From: Tachypleus tridentatus
Lineage: Eukaryota > Arthropoda > Merostomata > Xiphosura > Limulidae
Assembly (NCBI RefSeq): GCF_004210375.1
Contig: NC_134830.1
Coordinates: forward strand, 10,788,001-10,852,000
DNA length: 64,000 nucleotides
Direction of reading: 5' to 3'
This document shows, piece after piece, positions 22,531 to 35,407 of the stretch (its first letter is position 1; each line of letters begins with the position of its first letter). The position numbers and the translations under genes are program-made. The notes below the pieces were generated by a model. That model ran no database searches and was not told the origin of the DNA. It saw nothing but the letters and a program-made list of their open reading frames with translations.

Positions 22531-22647
22531 CGAAATTAAGCACTATGCTACACAATAGGCTATCACGAGCTCTGCCGACCACGAGTATCGAAACACGTTT
22601 CCTAGCAGTGGGAGTCCGCAGACATGCCGCTGGGCCACTCGGGGACG
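22531..22647 (-). mobile_element. tRNA-derived SINE, family C
   Basis: The minus strand has a tRNA-like head (complement of GCCGCTGGGCCACTCGGGGA) and a B-box-like TTTCGATACTCG, then a tail complementary to GCTCGAAATTAAGCACTATG. Its flanks are shared with 59.6 kb, so it was present before the segmental duplication. Confidence 0.75.
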
Positions 22648-22862
22648 TATTCAGTTATAGCTAAATGGTTATGTTAAAGAACTTTTGCTAGAAATAGAAA
22701 GAACTGTTATATGTTATCATCCACTTAATACATACAGTAGGTAAGATTTTCTATGACCATTTAAACTATAATGACTTATAAAGTTAAATACGGAAATAAG
22801 TTTCTTTTTAAGGATGAATAAATGGTTCTTATAAAAATGTTAAAGTCAGGAAATACAAAAAG

Positions 22863-24588
22863 TATGTTAAATATAGAAGTGAGAAAACAGTAACCACCAC
22901 ATTAAATGTGCTAGTAACACTACTCAGCTCTAGAAACAGCACAAATGTATGTTAAATATAGAAGTGAGAACAGTAACCACTACATTAAATGTGCTAGTAA
23001 CACTATTCAAAACTAGAAACAGCACAAATGTATGTTAAATATAGAAGTGAGAACAGTAAGCACTACATTAAATGTGCTAGTAACACTATTCAGATCTAGA
23101 AACAGCACAAATGTATGTTAAATATAGAAGTGAGAACAGTAACCACTACATTAAATGTGCTAGTAACACTATTCAGTTCTAGAGACAGCAGAAATGTATG
23201 TTAAATATAGAAGTGAGAACAGTAACCACTACATTAAATGTGCTAGTAACACTATTCAGTTCTAGAAACAGCACAAATATCTGTTAAATATAGAAGTGAG
23301 AACAGTAACCACCACATTAAATGTGCTAGTAACACTATTCAGGTCTAGAAACAGCACAAATGTATGCTAAATATAGAAGTGAGAACAGTAACTACTACAT
23401 TAAATGTGCTAGTAACACTACTCAACTCTAGAAACAGCACAAATGTATGTTAAATATAGAAGTGAGAACAGTAACCACTACATTAAATGTGCTAGTAACA
23501 CTACTCAACTCTAGAAACAGCACAAATGTATGTTAAATATAGAAGTGAGAACAGTAACCACTACATTAAATGTGCTAGTAACACTATTCAGGTCTAGAAA
23601 CAGCACAAATGTATGTTAAATACAGAAGTGAGAAAACAGTAACCACCACATTAAATGTGCCAGTAACACTACTCAGCTCTAGAAACAGCACAAATGTATG
23701 TTAAATACAGAAGTGAGAAAACAGTAACCACCACATTAAATGTGCTAGTAACACTACTCAGCTCTAGAAACAGCACAAATATATGTTAAATATAGAAGTG
23801 AGAACAGTAACCACCACATTAAATGTGCTAGTAACACTATTCAGGTCTAGAAACAGCACAAATGTATGTTAAATATAAAAGTGAGAACAGTAACCACTAC
23901 ATTAAATGTGCTAGTAACACTATTCAGAACAGTAACCACCACATTAAATGTGCTGGTAACACTACTCAGTTCTAGAAACAGCACAAATGTATGTTAAATA
24001 TAGAAGTGAGAACAGTAAGCACTACATTAAATGTGCTAGTGACACAATTTAGGTCTAGAAACAGCACAATTGTATGTTAAATATAGAAGTGAGAACAGTA
24101 ACCACTACATTAAATGTGCTAGTAACACTATTCAGCTCTAAAAACAGCACAAATGTATGTTAAATACAGAAGTGAGAACAGTAAGCACTACATTAAATGT
24201 GCTAGTGACACTATTTAGGTCTAGAAACAGCACAATTGTATGTTAAATATAGAAGTGAGAACAGTAACCACAACATTAAATGTGCTAGTAACACTATTCA
24301 GTTCTAGAGACAGCTCAAATGTATGCTAAATATAGAAGTGAGAACAGTAACCACTACATTAAATGTGCTAGTAACACTATTCAGTTCTAGAGACAGCACA
24401 AATGTATTTTAAATATAGAAGTGAGAATATTAACCACCACATTAAATGTGCTAGTAACACTATTCAGTTCTAGAAACAGCACAAATATATGTTAAATATA
24501 GAAGTGAGAACAGTAACCACTACATTAAATGTGCTAGTAACACTATTCAGCTCTAGAAACAGCACAAATGTATGTTAAATATAGAAGC
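22863..24588. repeat. 83-bp minisatellite, copy 1, about 21 units
   Basis: The unit includes TATGTTAAATATAGAAGTGA and CATTAAATGTGCTAGTAACA. There are twenty full units and one shortened unit near 23926. The sister array at 60004-61933 has about 23 units, so unit number has changed since duplication. Confidence 0.96.
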
Positions 24589-26149
24589 AAAACTTTCAAA
24601 CTAATGAGTTGGTAAAGTGTTTTATACATAAAGTAATAGATAATTGTAAAAATATACACAGTAGTTTATTGGCTACAACATCTATCTTGTTCAAATGATT
24701 GACAGTATGTGTTGTAAAAACTGACACACATAACAGTGTTATAATATTTGTTTCATTAATTTAAATTAAGTTTTACTTGTAGAATGTATAAGTTGATCTA
24801 GACATTGAAGACATGTTGGAACATGGTGTGATGTGATTACCATGGCAGTCTAGCAATGCAAAGTTAAAATGTTATTCCATATGCCTATTAACACTATCCA
24901 TTTATTAAACCTCAGCAACCCTCTCTGTGGTATAGTAACAGCCACATAAATTTTTAGTAACACCATCTGTCTACAGACCTTTGGTCATGCCTGTAAACCT
25001 TAATAACAAATTCCACTTATAGTAACAACATCTAACTGTAAAAAAAATTAGTAACACTATCTGCATATAAACCTTAGTAATATAATTTACCTATGGTAAC
25101 AATCCCTCTGGTATTGAAGAGTTATCCCGTCCTGCAGATGGCCACATCCTCTGCTTCCACTACTTGGATGTCATTGTTATTTGGTGCCTGTTACAGAACA
25201 CTTTTGAAACCCTCAGCTGTCAGGATATTGTGTAAGTTATGTAACCCTCAGGTGTTAGCATACTAAGTAAGGGTTGCATAACCCCAGGTGATGGTGTATG
25301 AAATCATAGTTATGTACCCTTAGACAGTATCTTTTGACCTCCTCTCACTCAGCAATCTCCCGCTGAGGCATCATTCTTTGAGTGGTCAAATACTCTCCAA
25401 ATTACTAATGCAGTTGATCTTTAATGAGTATCACATCTCTTGCTTCTTAAAAAGAGTACTGCTGATGTCAAGAAAGTGTACTAAGTTTTATTATTCAAAA
25501 CAGCCCTATTGACTTTAAGTAAGTATGCTGTTACTTGACAACTGAAAATAACACTATTCATTTTAAGCATGAGTAACTTTAATTACAAATTCAAAACAGC
25601 AATGTTGATTTTAAACAATTGTACTGTTACTTGAATATTCAAAATGTTACTGTTAATCTTATACAATGATTTTATCTTTGCTTGTTACAACAATTATTGT
25701 AGTTAAATGACAAAAATAAGGTAAAAATTACAAATTTTCTACGTACAACATATGAGACTGAAATCAATACTGGCATCATTTATGTTCAATATTTAGTACG
25801 TGTGACTTGTGTTTCTGAGGTTGTTAAACACAAGCATAAAAATTTTAGAAAAGCGTATTTTGAAAACTATCATCTTTGGGAATTTTAAGGTTTATGAACT
25901 GCACATTAGATGTACAAAACTGTTTCCCTTTAAGTTGAATATGAGTGTTATGCTTTAGATAGCTTGTGTAACACAAATATTAAATTTACTTATTTTTAGA
26001 AGCAACACTTTATCTTAAGTTTCTTTGCATAACTGTTTACAAATCATAAGTCGTGTAGTTCAATAGTTATTAAACAGTGATTGTTATATTACTAGAACCT
26101 TCCAAGTTTTTTCTCATTGTTTTAATTGAGTATTGTTGCATTATAATAT
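24589..26149. other. non-array part of the duplication; one exon-like segment
   Basis: No gene is recognised. Around 25130-25230 (copy 2: 62485-62583) the plus strand has an acceptor-like TCCTGCAG, about 97 nt open in one frame (HILCFHYLDVIVIWCLLQNT) and a consensus donor GTAAGT. Both copies preserve it, but the whole duplication is well preserved, so this is weak evidence for an exon. Confidence 0.3.
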
Positions 26150-26760
26150 CTAGTTATGTGTGGAATATTCTAGACGTCTGTGGGGTAAACTAGGAGTTAA
26201 AAAATTAGTTAGGTCTGGACTGTGTGATGGTAAAGAATATATAAAGAATATATAGAGGTGATTTTTAAAGCAAATTTATCACAGTGTATTGTGATAAGAG
26301 AATAGAAAAAATTAATTTGTTTTGCCCACTGTGTTCTAAACCTATTTAACTACACTGTGTAGACTTTGACAAAAATATCCAACTGTTTAAAGCTCTGGAT
26401 ACAAGTGTGGTGACTAATCAAACTGTATTGTGATAACAGAGTAGGAGAAATAATTTGTCATATTGTGTTCTAAATGTAAATGAACCAGACTGTGTGGATT
26501 TTAACAACAACAAAAAAGACAGTTAGCTAAAGCTCTGGATACAACTATAATAACCAACAATGTAATAAAGATTTGTACACATGTTTGATTTGTTTCAAAT
26601 ATATTACTGTAGAACAACAGACTGTGTGCTGTTTGATTTTGCTGAAATTTATCGCCAACAAGTCGCATACATTTAAAATACAGAATCCAGCTCACACTTG
26701 CATAAAACCTGACAGTGTTACTGTACAGTTTCATATTTACTGGATGGTTAATTGTCACAA
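26150..26760 (+). mobile_element. LTR-like fossil (Gypsy-related), solo
   Basis: The segment shares word order and several motifs with the stretch at 46.9-47.5 kb, which lies between Gypsy-type integrase and gag remains. Both contain two or more diverged copies of a unit of about 120 bp ending in AAAGC.CTG.ATACAA. No internal coding region is attached. It is a broken, old remnant; the LTR reading is inference. The second duplication copy carries the same piece at 63.5-64.0 kb. Confidence 0.4.
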
Positions 26761-26780
26761 CCAGATTATTGCATTTATAA

Positions 26781-29700
26781 TATATCAACAGATTGTAGAA
26801 TCAATCAGTGGTCAAATAATGTGTTGTTGTTCCAATGGAGAGAGTAATTTTGCAGGCAGATATATTAACAGATTGTAGAATCAATCAGTGGTCAAATAAT
26901 GTGTTGTTGTTCCAATGGAAAGAGTAATTTTGCAGGCAGATATATCAACAGATTGTAGAATCAATTAGTGGTCAAATAATGTGTTGTTGTTCCAATGAAG
27001 AGAGTAATTTTGCAGGAAGATATATCAACAGATTGTAGAATCAATCAGTGATCAAATAATGTGTTGTTGTTCCAATGGAGAGAGTAATTTTGCAGGCAGA
27101 TATATCAACAGATTGTAGAATCAATCAGTGGTCAAATAATGTGTTGTTGTTCCAATGGAGAGAGTAATTTTGCAGGCAGATATATCAACAGATTGTAGAA
27201 TCAATCAGTTGTCAAATAATGTGTTGTTGTTCCAATGGAGAGAGTAATTTTGCAGGCAGATATATTAACAGATTGTAGAATCAATCAGTGGTCAAATAAT
27301 GTGTTGTTGTTCCAATGGAAAGAGTAATTTTGCAGGCAGATATATCAACAGATTGTAGAATCAATTAGTGGTCAAATAATGTGTTGTTGTTCCAATGAAG
27401 AGAGTAATTTTGCAGGAAGATATATCAACAGATTGTAGAATCAATCAGTGATCAAATAATGTGTTGTTGTTCCAATGGAGAGAGTAATTTTGCAGGCAGA
27501 TATATCAACAGATTGTAGAATCAATCAGTGGTCAAATAATGTGTTGTTGTTCCAATGGAGAGAGTAATTTTGCAGGCAGATATATCAACAGATTGTAGAA
27601 TCAATCAGTGGTCAAATAATGTGTTGTTGTTCCAATGGAGAGAGTAATTTTGCAGGCAGATATATCAACAGATTGTAGAATCAGTCAGTGGTCAAATAAT
27701 GTGTTGTTGTTCCATTGGAGAAAGTAATTGTGCAGGCAGATATATCAACAGATTGTAGAATCAATCAGTGGTCAAATAATGTGTTGTTGTTCCAATGGAG
27801 AGAGTAATTTTGCAGGCAGATATATCAACAGATTGTAGAATAAATCAGTGATCAAATAATGTGTTGTTCCAATGGAGAGAGTAATTTTGCAAACAGATAT
27901 ATCAACAGATTGTAGAATCAATCAGTGGTCAAATAATGTGTTGTTGTTCCAATGAAGAGAGTAATTTTGCAGGCAGATATGTCAACAGATTGTAGAATCA
28001 ATCAGTGATCAAATAATGTGTTGTTGTTCCAATGGAGAGAGTAATTTTGCAGGCAGATATATCAACAGATTGTAGAATCAATCAGTGGTCAAATAATGTG
28101 TTGTTGTTCCAATGGAGAGAGTAATTTTGTTGGCAGATATATCAACAGATTGTAGAATCAATCAGTGGTCAAATAATGTGTTGTCGTTCGAATGGAGAGA
28201 GTAATTTTGCAGGCAGATATATCAACAGATTGTAGAATCAATCAGTTGTCAAATAATGTGTTGTTGTTCCAATGGAGAGAGTAATTTTGCAGGCAGATAT
28301 ATTAACAGATTGTAGAATCAATCAGTGGTCAAATAATGTGTTGTTGTTCCAATGGAAAGAGTAATTTTGCAGGCAGATATATCAACAGATTGTAGAATCA
28401 ATTAGTGGTCAAATAATGTGTTGTTGTTCCAATGAAGAGAGTAATTTTGCAGGAAGATATATCAACAGATTGTAGAATCAATCAGTGATCAAATAATGTG
28501 TTGTTGTTCCAATGGAGAGAGTAATTTTGCAGGCAGATATATCAACAGATTGTAGAATCAATCAGTGGTCAAATAATGTGTTGTTGTTCCAATGGAGAGA
28601 GTAATTTTGCAGGCAGATATATCAACAGATTGTAGAATCAATCAGTGGTCAAATAATGTGTTGTTATTCCAATGGAGAGAGTAATTTTGCAGGCAGATAT
28701 ATCAACAGATTGTAGAATCAGTCAGTGGTCAAATAATGTGTTGTTGTTCCATTGGAGAAAGTAATTGTGCAGGCAGATATATCAACAGATTGTAGAATCA
28801 ATCAGTGGTCAAATAATGTGTTGTTGTTCCAATGGAGAGTAATTTTGCAGGCAGATATATCAACAGATTGTAGAATAAATCAGTGATCAAATAATGTGTT
28901 GTTCCAATGGAGAGAGTAATTTTGCAAACAGATATATCAACAGATTGTAGAATCAATCAGTGGTCAAATAATGTGTTGTTGTTCCAATGAAGAGAGTAAT
29001 TTTGCAGGCAGATATGTCAACAGATTGTAGAATCAATCAGTGATCAAATAATGTGTTGTTGTTCCAATGGAGAGAGTAATTTTGCAGGCAGATATATCAA
29101 CAGATTGTAGAATCAATCAGTGGTCAAATAATGTGTTGTTGTTCCAATGGAGAGAGTAATTTTGTAGGCAGATATATCAACAGATTGTAGAATCAATCAG
29201 TGGTCAAATAATGTGTTGTCGTTCGAATGGAGAGAGTAATTTTGCAAGCAGATATATCAACAGATTGTAGAATCAATCAGTGATCAAATAATGTGTTGTT
29301 GTTCCAATGGAGAGAGTAATTTTGCAGGCAGATATATCAACAGATTGTAGAATCAATCAGTGGTCAAATAATGTGTTGTTGTTCCAATGGAGAGAGTAAT
29401 TTTTCAGGCAGATATATCAACAGATTGTAGAATCAATAAGTGGTCAAATAATGTGTTGTTGTTCCAATGGAGAGAGTAATTTTGCAAACAGATATATCAA
29501 CAGATTGTAGAATCAATCAGTGGTCAAATAATGTGTTGTTGTTCCAATGAAGAGAGTAATTTTGCAGGCAGATATGTCAACAGATTGTAGAATCAATCAG
29601 TGATCAAATAATGTGTTGTTGTTCCAATGGAGAGAGTAATTTTGCAGGCAGATATATCAACAGATTGTAGAATCAATCAGTTGTCAAATAATGTGTTGTT

Positions 29701-32363
29701 GTTCCAATGAAGAGAGTAATTTTGCAGGCAGATATGTCAACAGATTGTAGAATCAATCAGTGATCAAATAATGTGTTGTTGTTCCAATGGAGAGAGTAAT
29801 TTTGCAGGCAGATATATCAACAGATTGTAGAATCAATCAGTGATCAAATAATGTGTTGTTGTTCCAATGGAGAGAGTAATTTTGCAGGCAGATATATCAA
29901 CAGATTGTAGAATCAATCAGTGGTCAAATAATGTGTTGTTGTTCCAATGGAGAGAGTAATTTTGCAGGCAGATATATCAACAGATTGTAGAATCAATCAG
30001 TGATCAAATAATGTGTTGTTGTTCCAATGGAGAGAGTAATTTTGCAGGCAGATATATCAACAGATTGTAGAATCAATCAGTGGTCAAATAATGTGTTGTT
30101 GTTCCAATGGAGAGAGTAATTTTGCAGGCAGATATATCAACAGATTGTAGAATCAATCAGTGGTCAAATAATGTGTTGTCGTTCGAATGGAGAGAGTAAT
30201 TTTGCAAGCAGATATATCAACAGATTGTAGAATCAATCAGTGATCAAATAATGTGTTGTTGTTCCAATGGAGAGAGTAATTTTGCAGGCAGATATGTCAA
30301 CAGATTGTAGAATCAATCAGTGATCAAATAATGTGTTGTTGTTCCAATGAGAGAGTAATTTTGCAGGCAGATATATCAACAGATTGTAGAATCAATCAGT
30401 GGTCAAATAATGTGTTGTTGTTCCAATGGAGAGTAATTTTGCAGGCAGATATATCAACAGATTGTAGAATCAATCAGTGGTCAAATAATGTGTTGTTGTT
30501 CCAATGGAGAGAGTAATTTTGCAGGCAGATATATTAACAGATTGTAGAATCAATCAGTGGTCAAATAATGTGTTGTTGTTCCAATGAAGAGAGTAATTTT
30601 GCAGGCAGATATGTCAACAGATTGTAGAATCAATCAGTGATCAAATAATGTGTTGTTGTTCCAATGGAGAGAGTAATTTTTCAGGCAGATATATCAACAG
30701 ATTGTAGAATCAATAAGTGGTCAAATAATGTGTTGTTGTTCCAATGGAGAGAGTAATTTTGCAGGCAGATATATCAACAGATTGTAGAATCAATCAGTTG
30801 TCAAATAATGTGTTGTTGTTCCAATGAAGAGAGTAATTTTGCAGGCAGATATATCAACAGATTGTAGAATCAATCAGTGGTCAAATAATGTGTTGTTGTT
30901 CCAATGAAGAGAGTAATTTTGCAGGCAGATATATCAACAGATTGTAGAATCAATCAGTGATCAAATAATGTGTTGTTGTTCCAATGGAGAGAGTAATTTT
31001 GCAGGCAGATATATCAACAGATTGTAGAATCAATCATCAAATAATGTGTTGTTGTTCCAATGAAGAGAGAGTAATTTTGCAGGCAGATAATCAACAGATT
31101 GTAGAATCAATCAGTGATCAAATAATGTGTTGTTGTTCCAATGGAGAGAGTAATTTTGCAGGCAGATATATCAACAGATTGTAGAATCAATCAGTGATCA
31201 AATAATGTGTTGTTGTTCCAATGGAGAGAGTAATTTTGCAGGCAGATATATCAACAGATTGTAGAATCAATCAGTGGTCAAATAATGTGTTGTTGTTCCA
31301 ATGGAGAGAGTAATTTTGCAGGCAGATATATCAACAGATTGTAGAATCAATCAGTGATCAAATAATGTTGTTGTTCCAATGGAGAGAGTAATTTTGCAGG
31401 CAGATATATCAACAGATTGTAGAATCAATCAGTGGTCAAATAATGTGTTGTTGTTCCAATGAGAGAGTAATTTTGCAGGCAGATATATCAACAGATTGTA
31501 GAATCAATCAGTGATCAAATAATGTGTTGTTGTTCCAATGGAGAGAGTAATTTTGCAGGCAGATATATCAACAGATTGTAGAATCAATCAGTGATCAAAT
31601 AATGTGTTGTTGTTCCAATGGAGAGAGTAATTTTGCAGGCAGATATGTCAACAGATTGTAGAATCAATCAGTGGTCAAATAATGTGTTGTTGTTCCAATG
31701 GAGAGAGTAATTTTGCAGGCAGATATATCAACAGATTGTAGAATCAATCAGTGGTCAAATAATGTGTTGTTGTTCCAATGGAGAGAGTAATTTTGCAGGC
31801 AGATATGTCAACAGATTGTAGAATCAATCAGTGATCAAATAATGTGTTGTTGTTCCAATGGAGAGAGTAATTTTGCAGGCAGATATATCAACAGATTGTA
31901 GAATCAATCAGTGATCAAATAATGTGTTGTTGTTCCAATGGAGAGAGTAATTTTGCAGGCAGATATATCAACAGATTGTAGAATCAATCAGTGGTCAAAT
32001 AATGTGTTGTTGTTCCAATGGAGAGAGTAATTTTGCAGGCAGATATATCAACAGATTGTAGAATCAATCAGTGGTCAAATAATGTGTTGTTGTTCCAATG
32101 GAGAGAGTAATTTTGCAAGCAGATATATCAACAGATTGTAGAATCAATCAGTGATCAAATAATGTGTTGTTGTTCCAATGGAGAGAGTAATTTTGCAGGC
32201 AGATATATCAACAGATTGTAGAATCAATCAGTGGTCAAATAATGTGTTGTTGTTCCAATGGAGAGAGTAATTTTGCAGGCAGATATATCAACAGATTGTA
32301 GAATCAATCAGTGATCAAATAATGTGTTGTTGTTCCAATGGAGAGAGTAATTTTGCAGGCAGA
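26781..32363. repeat. 80-bp satellite array, about 70 units, higher-order structure
   Basis: The largest feature in the window, 5.58 kb. The unit includes AACAGATTGTAGAATCAATC, AAATAATGTGTTGTTGTTCC and GAGAGTAATTTTGCAGGCAG. Diagnostic variants recur at fixed distance: the series TTGTC, ATTAACAG, AATGGAAAG, ATTAGTGG, AGGAAGA runs through 27.2-27.5 kb and again through 28.2-28.5 kb, 1,037 bp later (13 units less 3 bp), and CCATTGGAGAAAG recurs at 27.7 and 28.75 kb. It begins next to the LTR-like fossil. Open frames within it come from the repeat. Confidence 0.97.
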
Positions 32364-32481
32364 AGCACTCTTCTTTACTGAGAAATAAATCAATGAGTTT
32401 GCGCTTTTTAACTTAGACCTAGAACAATTCAATTGTTATATTTATTTTTTGTCATTTCTTACAATTTTAACTAACAAAAAT

Positions 32482-32612
32482 TAAGAGGCTGTGATATACA
32501 TAGAACAGCGAGTATGTTGGTCATTCTGATGCTCATGAAATTTACTTGATTAATCATTTCAATATATCATTTGATTCTGTGTTAATAGTTAACATATATA
32601 CACAGCCTCTTA
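32482..32612. mobile_element. small MITE with 12-bp terminal repeats
   Basis: TAAGAGGCTGTG at 32482-32493 is exactly complementary to 32601-32612. The 131-bp unit has no coding potential. A TA dinucleotide at the ends may be the target duplication. Superfamily not assigned. Confidence 0.6.
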
Positions 32613-32786
32613 CCTCTGATTTCTTTTCTGCCATTTTATTGTTATGAAAGTTGTTGTAGAAACATGATCAGGTTAAAAACCAGTCACCATTTGAACAACA
32701 AGTGACAACTGTAATTTGTTTATGAAAACAAACTTTTAAATAACAAGCTACACAACCAAGTTTTTCAAGTCCACTGAAGTTGAAAC

Positions 32787-32890
32787 TTAAACTTTACGTT
32801 CTTCACAAGTTCGAAGTAGTGGATCTTTTTCACTTTGGTTCTCATATCCATAGGGTTTGTCAGGGTTGTCACCATAGACTATCTGAAAGG
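32787..32890 (-). CDS. terminal coding exon, unrecognised membrane protein
   Basis: The minus strand shows a pyrimidine-rich acceptor ending TTTTTTACAG, then 34 codons to a TAA stop at 32789-32787. The product reads FQIVYGDNPDKPYGYEN and ends SEKDPLLRTCEERKV. It is a charged tail containing EKDPLL, which fits the acidic di-leucine sorting motif [DE]xxxL[LI] used by endosomal and lysosomal membrane proteins, plus possible tyrosine motifs. The exon starts in phase 1 and joins in frame to the exon at 35274-35407, forming an alanine codon across the junction. The host family is not recognised. The intron between (32891-35273) carries a ~105-bp tandem array and a Penelope relic. Confidence 0.55.
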
Positions 32891-33985
32891 CTGTAAAAAA
32901 AAAAGAGAAAAAAAATACAGATCTGTTACAATGTTCTTTTGTTATCTATTAATTTAGGATATTAGTGATGAATAAAGGTCAATAAATTAAAACCAATAAA
33001 ACAACTATAATTTCTTCCCTAAGACTGGTTGGTTTAAAACGAATAAACAATTACTTGTACATATTTATTAACTAACTTTTATGTTTGAAAAATGTGGTCA
33101 GGTTATACACAAATTTACCTCCATTAAACTCTAATACCACACTCAACTATATTTCACTGAATTTCTGTCTGAACTAAGAGAAAAATCTTTATAGCACGTG
33201 TAATAAATGTCAAGAATACACAGTACTAATAAGAACTACTTTTCGACTGGAAATAAAAATAAAGAATATACTTGAAAGTTTGAAAACCACTCAAAACATC
33301 ATAAAACAATTTTTTTTTGCTATCCGTAATATTAATGTACACATCACTGTAATTCCCGAAGAAGTAAGTTTGTTTCATATTTATGTGAGATAAAAATGTA
33401 TACCATACTGTAATGAAAGTGACAGTAGGGCATTTGGTATCCATTTCATTAAAAAGTTTTCTACTGTTTTCATTTTCAACCACAGAATTATTATGAAATA
33501 TAAAATATAGAATATTTGAAATATAACTCTGTAAGATGTAATGCTAAGCAAAGTGTATCGATGTATACTGCAATGCTATTACACTAAAAAGATGGACAGT
33601 CTCTTGTGTTGTTTCAATGCCAGTGTTGTTACATTTTTTATCTGATATTGTGGTATTTTCAGCTAAAACCATTTCTCCGAAAAACTAAATCAGATAGGCC
33701 CTCTATATAACACGAAGTTTGGCAAGATATATTGCAAAGTAATACTGAGTGCCTTTACAGAAAACTGAGTTTGTGCTACAAAATAAACTAAACACAATAT
33801 TTAATATACACTGAAATAACTTTTATTCGTACAATACAAAATAACTGTGTGCGTGTGTGAAGTTCTGTTTTTGAAATGATGGATAGTTGCTTTTATTGAA
33901 GAGATGGATAGATCAGGCTGGTTACATTCTCTCAAGAATTAGTTCCAGGTTGACCATATGACTAAATATAATATTCCAGAATGAC

Positions 33986-34728
33986 TGAACTGAATATGTA
34001 ACATAAAATTACCCAGAGTTCCCAGTGTTACCCATTTGATTGGTTATTCCCATTAAAAAGTAAAGGTTGTAATTTTGAGACATCTTGATCTTAGCTGAAT
34101 ATGTAACATAAATTACCCACAGTTTCCAGTGTTACCCATTTGATTGGTTATTCCCATTAAACAGTAAAGGTTGTAATTTTGAGACATCTTGATCTCAGCT
34201 GAATATTAACATAAAATTACCCAGAGTTCCTAGTGTTATCCATTCGATTAATTATTCCTATTTAAAAGTAAAGGAGGCTGTAATCTTGAGACATCCTGAT
34301 CTTAGCTGAATATGTAACATAAATTACCCAGAGTTCCCAGTGTTACCCATTTGATTGGTTATTCCCATTAAAAAGTAAAGGTTGCAATCTTGAGAATCCT
34401 GATCTTAGATGAATATGTAACATATAATTACCCAGAGTTCCTAGTGTTACCCATTTGATTGGTTATTCATATTTAAAAGTAAAGGTTGCAATCTTGAGAC
34501 ATCCTGATCTCAGCTGAATATGTAACATACATTGCCCACAGTTCCCAGTGTTATCCATTTGATTGGGTATTCCCATTAAAAAGTAAAGGTTGTAATCTTC
34601 AGACATCCTGATCTCAACTGAATATGTAACATAAATTACCCAGAGTTCCCAGTGTTACCCATTTGATTGGTTATTCCCATTAAAAAGTAAAGGTTGTAAT
34701 CTTGAGACATCCTGATCTTAGCTGAATA
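33986..34728. repeat. ~105-bp tandem repeat, 7 units
   Basis: Seven units of 104-107 bp, each with CTGAATATGTAACATAAATT, CCCAGTGTTACCCATTTGAT and GTAAAGGTTGTAATCTTGAG. Divergence between units is about 5-10%, older than the other arrays. It lies in the intron of the putative membrane-protein gene. Confidence 0.95.
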
Positions 34729-34836
34729 CTCAACAGCCATACCATCCATATATTTTGAAGGATGCATAAGAAGAAAAGTAGGCAGGATTAAAACAACTTA
34801 ATGTTCTTCTTGTCCACATGTCATGTGAAAACTGCA

Positions 34837-34970
34837 TGTTTTCATGCCTAAAGATGACCTTAGAAGGTCAAAACATTGTTTTGTAGTTTATTTTAATCAA
34901 AGTTTTAATACCCATACCAGCTGTCTGGATAACACATTTTTACTTCAAGTGGGTTTCTCATCATCAGAAT
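34837..34970 (+). mobile_element. Penelope-like end fragment with degraded hammerhead-like core
   Basis: CTAAAGATGACCTTAGAAGG at about 34847 followed by TCAAAACATTG is a mutated version of the core at 40298-40327; both catalytic boxes have changed. The end motif GTGGGTTTCTCATCATCA follows about 95 bp later at 34949-34966. No coding part is attached. Confidence 0.65.
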
Positions 34971-35273
34971 TTACCCAAATTCGAAGTGCATTTTATATTT
35001 CAATGCTAGTAGCATGGAGTTTTTATATGTTTTATCACTACTACGAAGACATTTTTGTTAAATTCTGTTCTGCTATCAAGAAATATTTTATATTGCAACA
35101 CTAAGAACAGACACCATATCATGAGTTGTACGTGTCAGTTATATTGTAACTGGTATGATGAATTTTTATATTTTGATACTTATAATGTCATGATGTATTT
35201 GGTTTAACTATCAGTTTAAGTTCTTCAATTTTATCAACTCTGTTGTGTTGAAACTCAATTATTCCCGACTTAC

Positions 35274-35407
35274 CTTCTTTTTTTACCTTTGTTTTCAACT
35301 GCACTGGAATCATCGTTAATAGCACTACAGCACTGAAAATAGTAATTCCTCCAACACCATAACAAAGTGTATTTTTGTAGAACCAAGTGCAGTTATTACA
35401 CATCAGT
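35274..35407 (-). CDS. penultimate coding exon with one membrane segment
   Basis: The minus strand has an acceptor (AATCTTTTAG), 134 nt, and a strong donor GTAAGT. The frame begins LMCNNCTWFYKNTLC, then a hydrophobic segment YGVGGITIFSAVVLLTMIPV, then QLKTKVKKE. The cysteine/asparagine-rich stretch with an NCT glycosylation sequon before the membrane helix and the lysine-rich stretch after it fit a last transmembrane helix with a cytosolic tail. It joins in phase to the terminal exon at 32787-32890. Upstream, a donor-like site at 36121 (reading HKVDPDL before it) would also join in phase, but its own acceptor is not found. An endo-lysosomal multi-pass transporter is possible but not shown. 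Confidence 0.5.

Larger units (their letters stand above)
22462..26649 (+). repeat. segmental duplication, copy 1 (4.2 kb)
   Basis: From GTTTTAAATAGTTTTTATAA at 22462, the sequence is collinear with 59604-64000 in direct orientation. It includes a family C SINE, the 83-bp array and about 2 kb of non-array DNA, with only scattered substitutions and small indels (roughly 96-98% identity by eye). The copies are separated by 37 kb. Copy 2 runs to the window edge, so the true right boundary is unknown. Confidence 0.95.

Noticed and set aside
26573-26878. 101-codon plus and 95-codon minus open frames before the 80-bp array
   Set aside because: They overlap on opposite strands, run into the array, and lie in LTR-like sequence without recognisable domains.
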